A stretch of DNA of 64,000 bases from Mycobacterium aquaticum (GTDB lineage: Bacteria > Actinomycetota > Actinomycetes > Mycobacteriales > Mycobacteriaceae): contig NZ_MVHF01000010.1 in the NCBI RefSeq assembly GCF_002086485.1, positions 1 to 64,000 on the forward strand, read 5' to 3'. The position numbers and the translations under genes were made by a program. Within the stretch, counting starts at the first letter, position 1; the number at the start of each line of letters is the position of its first letter. The notes under the pieces were generated by a model. It saw only the letters and a list, made by a program, of their open reading frames with translations. It had not been told where the DNA came from and did no database searches. Shown piece after piece: positions 52,915-61,709 of the stretch.

Positions 52915-54424
52915 GGATCGCCTCATTCGCCGGCGCCGGCAAGCGGTGCGGTTCGTCGGCACGGGACGAGAAGTGCAGGGCCTCGTCGAGCAGCGGACCG
53001 CGGAGGATCTTGGCGTCCTGCTGGTACGACATGGACATCTGGAACAGGCCCGTGCCCTGCTTCGGAATGATGTCCTTCGCGCGCTGGGCGTAGCCGGAAC
53101 TCAGGTCAACGATCGGCCGGCGCTCCATGGCCGGGTCGGCCTCGACGCGGACGCTGTCGTAGCCGAAGGCGTCCATGTGTGCCACGAGTGCGCAGAAGTA
53201 TCGGCACAGGATGCTGATCTTCAGCGTCCACGGGGATGTCGTGTAGCCGATCGCGATGGCGAGGTTCGGGATTCCCGACAGGAGGGTTCCGCGGTAAGCC
53301 ACGGTGTCCGGTAGGTGCACCGGATCGCCATCGACGTCGAGTTCGATGCCGCCGAGCAGGCGCATGTTCAGGCCGGTCGCGGTGACGATCACGTCGGCGT
53401 CCAGGTGCTCGCCCGATTCGAGCGCGATGCCGGTCTCCGTGAACCGCTCGATCTTATCGGTGACGATCGAAGCGCTGCCGTCACTGAGCGCCTCGAAGAA
53501 GTCGCCGTCGGGGCACAGGCACAGGCGCTGATCCCACGGGTCGTACGGCGGGTTGAAGTGGGTGTCCACGTCGAATCCTTGCGGCAGGGATTCGATGTTC
53601 ACGCGCCGGATGGCCGCGCGTGCCAACTTCGGGAATCCGCGCATGGCCTTGACGATGCCTCGTTCGATCCAGATGTTGGCGAACCGGGTCAGCGCGTAGC
53701 CGCGCTTCTCACCGAACCACTTGGTGAACATCAGCGCTGCGGAATCGACCTTCGCCCAGGGGATAACGTACGTCGGAGTGCGCTGCAGCATGGTGACGTG
53801 CGCCGCAGCACCTGCGTGGTTCAGCATCGACGGGATCAGCGTGACCGCGGTGGCACCGCTGCCGATGACCACGACCTTCTTGCCGCTGTAGTCGTAGTCC
53901 TCGGGCCAGTGCTGCGGGTGCAGGATGTCGCCCCGGAAGTCCTCGCGGCCCTCGAACTGCGGGGTGTAGCCCTCGTCGTAGCGGTAGTAGCCGGTGCCGG
54001 CGAAGATCCAGTTCGCGCTGATCCGCCGGTCGCCGTCTGGGGTAGTGACGTCGAGAGTCCAGCGGGCGTCCTCACTCGACCACGAGGCGCGCTGCACGCT
54101 GTGCTCGAACCGCACCAGCCGGTTCAGGTCGAACTCTTCAAGCGTCTCCTGGAGGTAGTTGACGATCTTCGGGGCCTCCGCGATGGCGTCCGGGTCGGTC
54201 CAGGGCTTGAACTCGTAGCCGAAGGTGTGCAGGCCGTTGTCGGAACGGATGCCGGGGTACTTGAACAGGTCCCAGGTGCCGCCGATGTTCGCGCGACCCT
54301 CGAGGATCACCACCCGCTTGCCTGGGAACGCCTCGGTGATGTACTTCGCGGCGCCGATACCGGAGATGCCGGCGCCGATGACGACGATGTCGTACTCGTC
54401 GACGGTGGGTGTCGATGCGTTCAT
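52907..54424 (-). CDS. EthA-like flavin monooxygenase (Baeyer-Villiger type)
   Basis: 505 aa. FAD motif VVIGAGISGIGAAKYI at residue 14, NADPH motif VVVIGSGATAVTLIPSML near residue 185, and the Baeyer-Villiger-type fingerprint F-x-G-x3-H-x3-WP seen as FRGDILHPQHWP. The overall sequence closely resembles mycobacterial EthA (MLQRTPTYVIPWA, NPPYDPWDQRLCLCPDGD). It inserts oxygen next to a carbonyl or oxygenates N/S. It is first gene of the long operon and starts beside the operator-like repeats. Confidence 0.9.
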   Translation of the reverse strand: MNASTPTVDEYDIVVIGAGISGIGAAKYITEAFPGKRVVILEGRANIGGTWDLFKYPGIRSDNGLHTFGYEFKPWTDPDAIAEAPKIVNYLQETLEEFDLNRLVRFEHSVQRASWSSEDARWTLDVTTPDGDRRISANWIFAGTGYYRYDEGYTPQFEGREDFRGDILHPQHWPEDYDYSGKKVVVIGSGATAVTLIPSMLNHAGAAAHVTMLQRTPTYVIPWAKVDSAALMFTKWFGEKRGYALTRFANIWIERGIVKAMRGFPKLARAAIRRVNIESLPQGFDVDTHFNPPYDPWDQRLCLCPDGDFFEALSDGSASIVTDKIERFTETGIALESGEHLDADVIVTATGLNMRLLGGIELDVDGDPVHLPDTVAYRGTLLSGIPNLAIAIGYTTSPWTLKISILCRYFCALVAHMDAFGYDSVRVEADPAMERRPIVDLSSGYAQRAKDIIPKQGTGLFQMSMSYQQDAKILRGPLLDEALHFSSRADEPHRLPAPANEAIHA

Positions 54425-54499
54425 GGGCCGGGCCTTTCGATCGATTCCGCTTTGGGTGATGCCACGGTGCCCGGCGCCGCCAGTTGTTCACTACGCCGC

Positions 54500-54590
54500 G
54501 GTGCCCATTCCTTCGCGACGGTGTGGTGCACATTGCACCGCGGCCGCCGAACAGGGGCGGATCGCACGATCGGGTGGTGCACTGTGCCGC
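54500..54590. promoter_or_regulatory. Repeated palindromic operator in the divergent promoter of the amine operon
   Basis: A perfect inverted repeat GGTGCA-CAT-TGCACC (54525-54539) is accompanied by a second, imperfect copy GGTGCA-CTG-TGCCGC (54576-54590) and a half-site GGTGCCCATT (54500-54509), all in the same orientation. They sit between the monooxygenase gene and the divergent membrane-protein gene. Binding by the PucR or HxlR regulator encoded nearby is inference. Confidence 0.5.
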
Positions 54591-54694
54591 GCTCATGGCG
54601 ACACGAAGGTGCATGTCGGCGTAGCGGCGGCGGCAGTCGCCTCGACACGCTGGGGACCGTACGAGATCACGGTCACACCCAAGGAGGCGCTGCC

Positions 54695-55390
54695 ATGCGC
54701 GACATGTTCTTCGCCGCGGCGGACATCTGGATGATCGCCATCGGATTCATCTGTGGCGCGAAATTCATTCGGCGCCATCACAATTACCTGATCGGCCTCG
54801 AATGGATCATCATGGCTGTGTCCGGGTCGAACTTCCTGCTGTACGGTCTGCTCAAGGGCGGCCAGGATTCTCCGATGTTCCGCATCGCATTCTTCCTCGA
54901 CGCGTTCTCGCGTTCTATCGGTTTCACTTTGATCCTGGTCATGGGTCTGCTGGTGCTCACCCACGGATACAGGCCGTCACTGCGTGTCGAGGTCGGGGCG
55001 TTCACCCTGGCCGCGGTGCTCGGGTACTTCCTCTCGGAATTCGCTGCCCAGATCGGCACTCCCGGCAAGGTGTTCTTCCTGTTGACGGCGCTCGCGACCT
55101 CAAGTTTCCTGTGCTACTTCGCATTTCGCCTGTGGAACATCGGCGAGCGCGCACACGCCGCCTGGATCGGTGTCGCGACGGCCCTCAACGTCGTCGTCGC
55201 CGTGATCTACGACTTCTGGCACATCCCGGGCGACGACGCCAACCACACGCTCTTCTACATCCTGGCCCTGTCCACCTGGGGCCTGACCATGCTGGTCATC
55301 TACCGCGCCTACACGGCGTTCGACGCTCGCACTGGTGCTGCCGCACAACGCCTTTCAGCCACCAGCGTCCATGGAGCCGGAGCCGCATGA
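54695..55390 (+). CDS. Polytopic membrane protein of unknown function
   Basis: 231 aa with about seven membrane helices (IWMIAIGFICGAKFI, LIGLEWIIMAVSGSNFLLYGLL, SIGFTLILVMGLLVLTHGY and others). ATG 54695 follows AAGGAGG at good spacing. No transporter signature is recognised. It shares the divergent control region with the amine operon and overlaps the truncated oxidase gene by ATGA, so a role in amine uptake or sensing is possible. Confidence 0.7.
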   Translation: MRDMFFAAADIWMIAIGFICGAKFIRRHHNYLIGLEWIIMAVSGSNFLLYGLLKGGQDSPMFRIAFFLDAFSRSIGFTLILVMGLLVLTHGYRPSLRVEVGAFTLAAVLGYFLSEFAAQIGTPGKVFFLLTALATSSFLCYFAFRLWNIGERAHAAWIGVATALNVVVAVIYDFWHIPGDDANHTLFYILALSTWGLTMLVIYRAYTAFDARTGAAAQRLSATSVHGAGAA

Positions 55391-55614
55391 ACAGCACCGC
55401 GACCACCGACTACACCACCTTCACCGGCTGGATCGACCCGCCGACCGACATCCCTCCGCCGCTGAAGGAGAATCTCACCTGCTCGGTCGCGGTCATCGGC
55501 GGTGGACTGGCCGGCCTGTCGACCGCACGGCGGCTGGCTGGGCGCGGCGTCGACACGGTCCTGCTCGAATCGGGGTGCTGCGGATACGGCCCCTTCGATA
55601 CCGCGGTGCGCTGA
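55387..55614 (+). pseudogene. Truncated FAD-dependent (PuuB/DAO-like) oxidase
   Basis: 75 codons encode only the N-terminus of a DAO-type oxidase: ENLTCSVAVIGGGLAGLSTARRLAGRGVDTVLLESG is the FAD-binding motif and resembles gamma-glutamylputrescine oxidase PuuB, normally over 400 aa. The sequence after ESG no longer fits the family and ends at a TGA, so the remaining 350 residues are lost. The ATGA overlap with the membrane protein gene shows it was once part of a coupled operon. The break is about 700 bp inside the distal transposon end. Confidence 0.7.
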
Positions 55615-55615
55615 G

Positions 55616-55993
55616 GTGTTCGTTGCCGGGCGTCATGTCCGTTCGAGGCCGGTCCGCGATGTCTGCGCGTTGCAAGCTGTGTTGGCGATTATCAGCAACA
55701 AGTGGGTGCCCGCAGTATTCGAACACCTCTCCGGTGCAACGGAACTCAGTTACGGAGACCTGTATCGGCGCATCAACGGCGCTTCGCGCAAAATGCTGTC
55801 CGCGACACTGCGCAATCTCGTGCGCGACGGTTTGGTACAGCGCTCGCCGAGAACAGGGCCTCCGCCGCAACGTGTGTACTACCGCCTGACCAATCTGGGC
55901 CGGTCCCTAGTTGACAGCCTCGACGGACTCCACGCATGGGCCGACAGCCACGTACATGTCATCGAAGCGGCGCGACAACCGCGAGCGGATTAG
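55616..55993 (+). CDS. HxlR-family transcriptional regulator
   Basis: About 125 aa. The HxlR winged-helix core is complete: Cys in VCALQAVLAIISNKWVPAVFEHLSGATELSYGDLYRRINGASRKMLSATLRNLVRDGLVQRS, then the wing RVYYRLTNLGRSLVDSL. The start is uncertain (GTG 55616 is used); the usual N-terminal Cys-Pro is replaced by Cys-Ala. It directly follows the truncated oxidase and may have been brought in by the same rearrangement. Ligand unknown. Confidence 0.75.
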   Translation: MFVAGRHVRSRPVRDVCALQAVLAIISNKWVPAVFEHLSGATELSYGDLYRRINGASRKMLSATLRNLVRDGLVQRSPRTGPPPQRVYYRLTNLGRSLVDSLDGLHAWADSHVHVIEAARQPRAD

Positions 55994-56225
55994 CCAGGCC
56001 AGGACGCAAATGACCAATTGGGCCACTGAATCGACATGTGCGTACGCGGTAACCCAACAAGCGGTCGCCAAGACCGGACGTGGTTGAATCAGCGGCTCAA
56101 TGCTTGCCGCTTCTTGTCGCAAGCCAGGCTCATGTCTCACCGTGACCAATCGACATCTGGTGAGTTTGACTAGCGCTATCGCGAGTGGCATGGAAATCGT
56201 ATGTTCGGGGCTTGCGCCTAGGAAA

Positions 56226-56327
56226 TGCAGCACCTCGTGAGACAAACCCCGGTGCAGTTCACGTGAGACCATCCGATATTCGCACGTCAGAGCTGCGGCC
56301 AAATGCAGTCAAATTTGAGAACCTACA
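56226..56327. repeat. Distal end of the Tn7-like element with TnsB-type sites
   Basis: Read inward on the minus strand: tip TGTAGG (56322-56327), then TTCTCAAATTTGACTGCA (56304-56321), a second site GTCTCACGTGAACTGCA (56253-56269) and a third GTCTCACGAGGTGCTGCA (56226-56243). The consensus TCTCACGn(4-5)CTGCA is shared with the dnaB-proximal end. Confidence 0.8.
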
Positions 56328-56571
56328 TTGTAGTTGTCTTGTTGTCGAGATGCAGCGAAAATTAGCAACACCCCGTTTGTTGTTGAACTAGACCAATTAG
56401 TTTTATTCCTAGCCGACCTGCACTGATGAGTCGGCCGATAAGGCGCGGATCGTAAAGAACTCGCGCTGGTCGCGGTCCGCTGGATATGCCGCCGAGTCTT
56501 GAGAGCGTGCAGGTTACGCAGAAATGACATCGTTGCGGACAACGTTCACCATGGAACTTGGGCGCTTACCG

Positions 56572-58327
<1,756 letters not shown>

Positions 58328-58473
58328 CCGGGTCCACCCTTCGGTCGCTGCGATGTCGGCACATGCGACTGGCCAAATTTGTACGCCGTAGGGGTTTCTG
58401 TTGGATGATTCATTGTTAAATCTGGATTTCGGATCGAACCGCTCACGCCTTTAGCTCAGGTAATTCAAGGTTA

Positions 58474-58521
58474 ATTCGCAGAATTCCATACAGGGATTAG
58501 ACAGGAGATTCGCAGAATTCC
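58474..58521. repeat. Direct repeat upstream of amt
   Basis: ATTCGCAGAATTCC occurs at 58474-58487 and again at 58508-58521, 34 bp apart, in an A/T-rich gap about 150 bp upstream of amt. It could be a regulator site or an old recombination scar; it does not match the GlnR box layout. Confidence 0.6.
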
Positions 58522-58721
58522 GGACTGGGGCACTCAGGTCCTGGTGGCATGTTGCTTCTGAGGCTGTTGGCGCGCAGAGCTTTTCTTGGATAGACAGCAG
58601 TCCAGACCAGTGACCGTTAAATGCGTTGGTCTCGCCATTTGGACTATTGAAAACGGTGGGCCAGGCGGATGAGAATTTGGGTGGTCGACACACCTGCCGG
58701 TAAAGGCCCGCAGGAGTCGCC

Positions 58722-58976
58722 ATGTACGTCTTTTCGCTTCGTTGCCGAAGCTGCCGCGCATTTGGCCGCCGCTGCTTGGCTGGACCGACCGGGTCGAAGC
58801 GTGCGTGATCGTGTTCGCAGTCCTGGTAGCGCTGGCCGCGACTGCGGTCTGCGCTGTCGCCGGCGCCCGGGGCGGTGAAGTTCAGGTCGTTCGCACCGAC
58901 TGGGTCAGCACAAGCCGTGCGGTGAAAGCCGGTGACCGCAGCGACATCTGGGTCAATGACGGTAGCGCGAGCCACA
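58722..58976 (+). pseudogene. Fragment of an Rv1733c-like membrane protein
   Basis: The plus-strand translation gives LGWTDRVEACVIVFAVLVALAATAVCAVAG and then KAGDRSDIWVNDG, the two most conserved blocks of mycobacterial Rv1733c-type transmembrane proteins. The region between them is shortened, and the C-terminal membrane helix is missing where the opposite-strand gene ends. Non-functional remnant. Confidence 0.5.
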
Positions 58977-59351
58977 CTAACTGGCCGGCGTTGCCGCGTT
59001 GGGCAGAATCCCTGCGACTCGGCACTGAGCCTGGACTGCTTGCGCGTGGACGTCACGCTGGACGGAAGCGGCGCGACACCAGTCGCGCGCTGCCTCCCCG
59101 CACGCGTGCTCGATCCCGCCGCCCATCGAACTTGCCATCGCGACGGTTACGCAAATCTCGCCGGACCGAACAGGGCTCGACGAATGGCTCGCGATGGCCC
59201 ATACCATCGCGCCCGCTGCAATCACAACGACGAAAATGCCGCTCACAACCCACATGGCACGACGCTCGCGAGGCGTGAGCGGGTCAGTTGGTGGGGTCTT
59301 GCTTGTGTTGACCGTCGGCGGCTCCTTCGTCCGGCGAAGTCGATCGATCAA
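58977..59351 (-). CDS. Small mycobacterial membrane-anchored protein
   Basis: About 124 aa; start uncertain (TTG 59351 or 59354; ATG only inside, before the membrane helix). One transmembrane helix (WVVSGIFVVVIAAGAMVWAIA) is followed by an external domain with four Cys (GEICVTVAMASSMGGGIEHACGEAARDWCRAASVQ...QAQCRVAGI). This layout, with V-T-V-A-SS-GG and H-x-CG, matches a family of short exported mycobacterial proteins of unknown function. It lies between gene remnants, so it may be accessory. Confidence 0.55.
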   Translation of the reverse strand: MIDRLRRTKEPPTVNTSKTPPTDPLTPRERRAMWVVSGIFVVVIAAGAMVWAIASHSSSPVRSGEICVTVAMASSMGGGIEHACGEAARDWCRAASVQRDVHAQAVQAQCRVAGILPNAATPAS

Positions 59352-59626
59352 CAATAGGGGCACCGCTGCCCAGTTGGCATGCTCGCGACCTCGTCGATCG
59401 GAGCCGTTGAGGGAAGGTGCTGCGCACGCCCAGCGAGGTTTCGCGGCAGCGCCCTGCCAGGGTGACACGCCGGGTAGTTCGCAGTGCTCGGCTGATTGAG
59501 TTGCCAGGCGCCGCGGTCGAGCCGCAGCAGCGGGCATGCGTCGCGTGACGCGTCGACGGCAGGCGCGCCAACGGCTCATGTGACCATGTCCAAAGCGGGA
59601 CCGTGTGATTGCGTGAGAAGGTCGTG

Positions 59627-60637
59627 ATGTCGGTGCCTGGTGGAAGGCTGCCGTGCATGGGCATCACATCTTCAGAGCAAGTGCATATTCCACCTGGGCC
59701 AGCCGATACCCGGTACACTCTTGCGAGTCTGGCGCGACTCGCGCTTATGAAAGGCGCATTGGCGCTTTTCGATGACGTTGTAAAGCTCCTTGACCCCAGG
59801 AACGCCGACGACGTCTTCTACCGAGTGCAAGACTTAGAGGACCGCGTCCGCTATTTGAACGACATGGCGGCCGTACTCGAGTTTGAGGCCGACGGCGATT
59901 CTTTGAACCTCGGCACGCACCCATTGGAAAACGCCGAACTCGGTCCTGCCATACGCGCATGGCGCAAGTCGGTCGAACGCCCGTGGTGCGTTGTCGATGA
60001 CTGCGCAGATCCTGAATACGCTGCCCCACGGATCGATACAAATCTTCCCGACGGTGCGTCCGACCCCGACGGAACGTGTGACGAACTAGAAGACTGGTGT
60101 GAACAGCACCTTCCCAACTCGAACGGGACCACGGTGTCCTCAATCATCCAATTGCACACCGCCGAGACCGAAGCAGCTAGCGTCGCTCGACACGGCCATT
60201 TCCTGGAGACATCCGAGGACGCAACGCCATGGGAGTGGGCGGCCCATCGAGCCCGCATGCACCGCATCAGCGCCGTGGCATTCGGGGCTGACCCAGGTGG
60301 TCATACCTCCAGCTACCTACTCGGATCCGATGAGATACCCCCTTCCCGCTACGGGGGGCCGGTGTTCGATCTGTGGTCCGAGATCGCCGAACGAGTGAAC
60401 TTGCGCGACGAGCAGTTGGGCGCACTGATGGCACGGAAGCCAATGTCAGTCACGAAAGATGTGGTGGTCCTTGGGGACCCGACGGAGGCGGGTACCGAGT
60501 ACCTCAACCGCGACGCGAGCCGCAGGATCGTGAGTACGGCGATTGCTGAGACCGTCGGGTGCCAGCACAGTGTGAGGGTGGCATCGGTGGCGGCGTTCAA
60601 CCACTGGCAAAATGAACGCGCCAAACCCCCGTTCTGA
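59627..60637 (+). CDS. Uncharacterised 336-aa protein
   Basis: Start ATG 59627 with GAGAAGG upstream. Acidic, soluble, no signal peptide or membrane helix. It begins with a Met/Leu-rich helical region (YTLASLARLALMKGALALFDDVVKLLDPRNADDVFYRVQDLEDRVRYLNDMAAVLEF) and contains several Cys and Trp (WCVVDDCADPEY, CDELEDWCEQHL). It resembles phage- or plasmid-type hypothetical proteins, but I do not recognise a family. It lies between the two distal-type transposon ends and may be former cargo. Confidence 0.7.
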   Translation: MSVPGGRLPCMGITSSEQVHIPPGPADTRYTLASLARLALMKGALALFDDVVKLLDPRNADDVFYRVQDLEDRVRYLNDMAAVLEFEADGDSLNLGTHPLENAELGPAIRAWRKSVERPWCVVDDCADPEYAAPRIDTNLPDGASDPDGTCDELEDWCEQHLPNSNGTTVSSIIQLHTAETEAASVARHGHFLETSEDATPWEWAAHRARMHRISAVAFGADPGGHTSSYLLGSDEIPPSRYGGPVFDLWSEIAERVNLRDEQLGALMARKPMSVTKDVVVLGDPTEAGTEYLNRDASRRIVSTAIAETVGCQHSVRVASVAAFNHWQNERAKPPF

Positions 60638-60708
60638 CGCCGTGAAGCTAGACAGTGCTCGAGCGTGGAGGGCACTTGCAGGTGCGAGCGTATGGTTCCG
60701 CTGCCCAA

Positions 60709-60910
60709 ACATCTCTTCTGTGGCCGGCCGTTTCGCTGCCGCGACCACCGAGCGCTACAACGCGACGAAGTTCGGCGTGACCGCGTTCACCGAGGCGCTG
60801 CGGCAGGAGTACGCGCAAAACATCACCTGCGTGTGTCCGTCGTCGAGCCAGGCCGGGTGGACACCGAGCTGTTAGACCATCGCGAGGGCTCGGCGCGGCC
60901 GTCGTCGAGG
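60709..60910 (+). pseudogene. Remnant of a short-chain dehydrogenase
   Basis: Translation gives SSVAGRFAAATTERYNATKFGVTAFTEALRQEYA, the YxxxK active-site region of an SDR, then a frameshift, after which another frame continues RVSVVEPGRVDTELLDH, the typical following strand. The N-terminal nucleotide-binding half is absent. Confidence 0.7.
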
Positions 60911-61183
60911 CATCACCGTCTCCCACCACGTGAAGCGTGACCGGACCACCAATGTCCCTGTCCGCCCACATCAATCGCCACTTCACACTGACACGGCCCA
61001 CATCCGGCCACGGCAGAATGGTCGGAGCAGTGTTCTTCGGAGAGTTGTTCTCCAGCCCGAGCGTCGCCTCAGGGAATCAGCGGAGAATCCGGGCAGTAGA
61101 CACCACAATTCAACCGGTGCCACCACCACGTCGAACCCGCGGCTTCGCTGTGGTCAATACCCCGAGACTAATTGGATGGGCAC

Positions 61184-61253
61184 GCGGTGAGACAAACGGT
61201 GAATCCTCCAGGACGGAGCTGTGATTAATGGCCAGTGCCCGTGAGAACCTACA
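61184..61253. repeat. Second distal-type end of a Tn7-like element
   Basis: TGAGAACCTACA at 61242-61253 is a perfect 12-bp copy of the transposon tip, in the same orientation as the end at 56327. Inward of it a related site GTCTCACCGC lies at 61184-61193 (complement), within an 11-base stretch GTGAGACAAAC shared with the 56.2-kb end. The CTGCA halves of the sites are degenerate, suggesting an older or related element. Confidence 0.55.
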
Positions 61254-61709
61254 GATGTGTTGTTGTGTCTCACAACCGATTTCATCCTTCTACGATCGAT
61301 TGCATCTCAGACACGAGGACCGCAACGGCTTTCGCAGCTCATGCCCGTCAACCGACCGATATGATGGCGGACCCCATTTCCTGCCGCGAACTCAAATCTG
61401 TTCATTCATTGTGTAGTTGCTGTGAGAATTAGCGCTCCGTGCGTGTGGAGTAGTCCGTCTCGACTACGTATCTCGTACCTCGGGAAAACAGTGACTGCTG
61501 ACAACCCAGACACCAATTCGAGTAGTGCACTACGCATGGCCTCGACGTCCGCTGGTGTCAGAGTTGCCCTTATCGCGTAGTGGCCGGCACCTGAGCACGA
61601 CCGGTCACGACGATGCACAGCCAACGAATGGCTCGCGCTGCTGAGGGGACTGTGCCAGGACAGCTGTCCGATAACCCGGACGATGCACGAGCAAAAGGAT
61701 GGGCATCCG
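61254..61709. other. Gap upstream of the multicopper oxidase, no gene seen
   Basis: 456 bp with no supported coding sequence, RNA gene or clear promoter. It contains stretches of low G+C near 61380-61440 that look unlike host coding DNA. Confidence 0.5.

Larger units (their letters stand above)
26775..56327. mobile_element. Tn7-like transposon inserted downstream of dnaB
   Basis: About 29.6 kb bounded by inverted ends beginning TGTAGGTTCTCA. The outermost 24 bases match the opposite end at 23 positions (26775-26798 against the complement of 56304-56327). The dnaB-proximal end is followed by tnsA-tnsB-tnsC-tniQ/tnsD, the same arrangement as Tn7, whose tns genes lie beside the end facing glmS. 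Cargo is an IetAS-like pair, a winged-helix gene, and an amine-catabolism region with its PucR regulator. No tnsE, CRISPR or Cas gene is present, so targeting should be by the TnsD-like protein. I could not find a 5-bp target duplication (TGTTG on the left flank, TTGTA on the right), so one boundary may have been rearranged. Confidence 0.85.

Noticed and set aside
53315..54690. Plus-strand frame continuous with the membrane protein gene at 54695
   Set aside because: The upstream part is the complement of the monooxygenase gene; the Shine-Dalgarno and hydrophobic start at 54695 mark the real gene.
58330..58450. GlnR-type nitrogen control boxes upstream of amt
   Set aside because: Single GAAAC and TTAAC elements occur but not with the expected spacing, so no site was annotated.
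60937..61224. Plus-strand frame of 95 codons before the second transposon tip
   Set aside because: No motif, weak start signals and overlap with the TnsB-like site; not supported as a gene.
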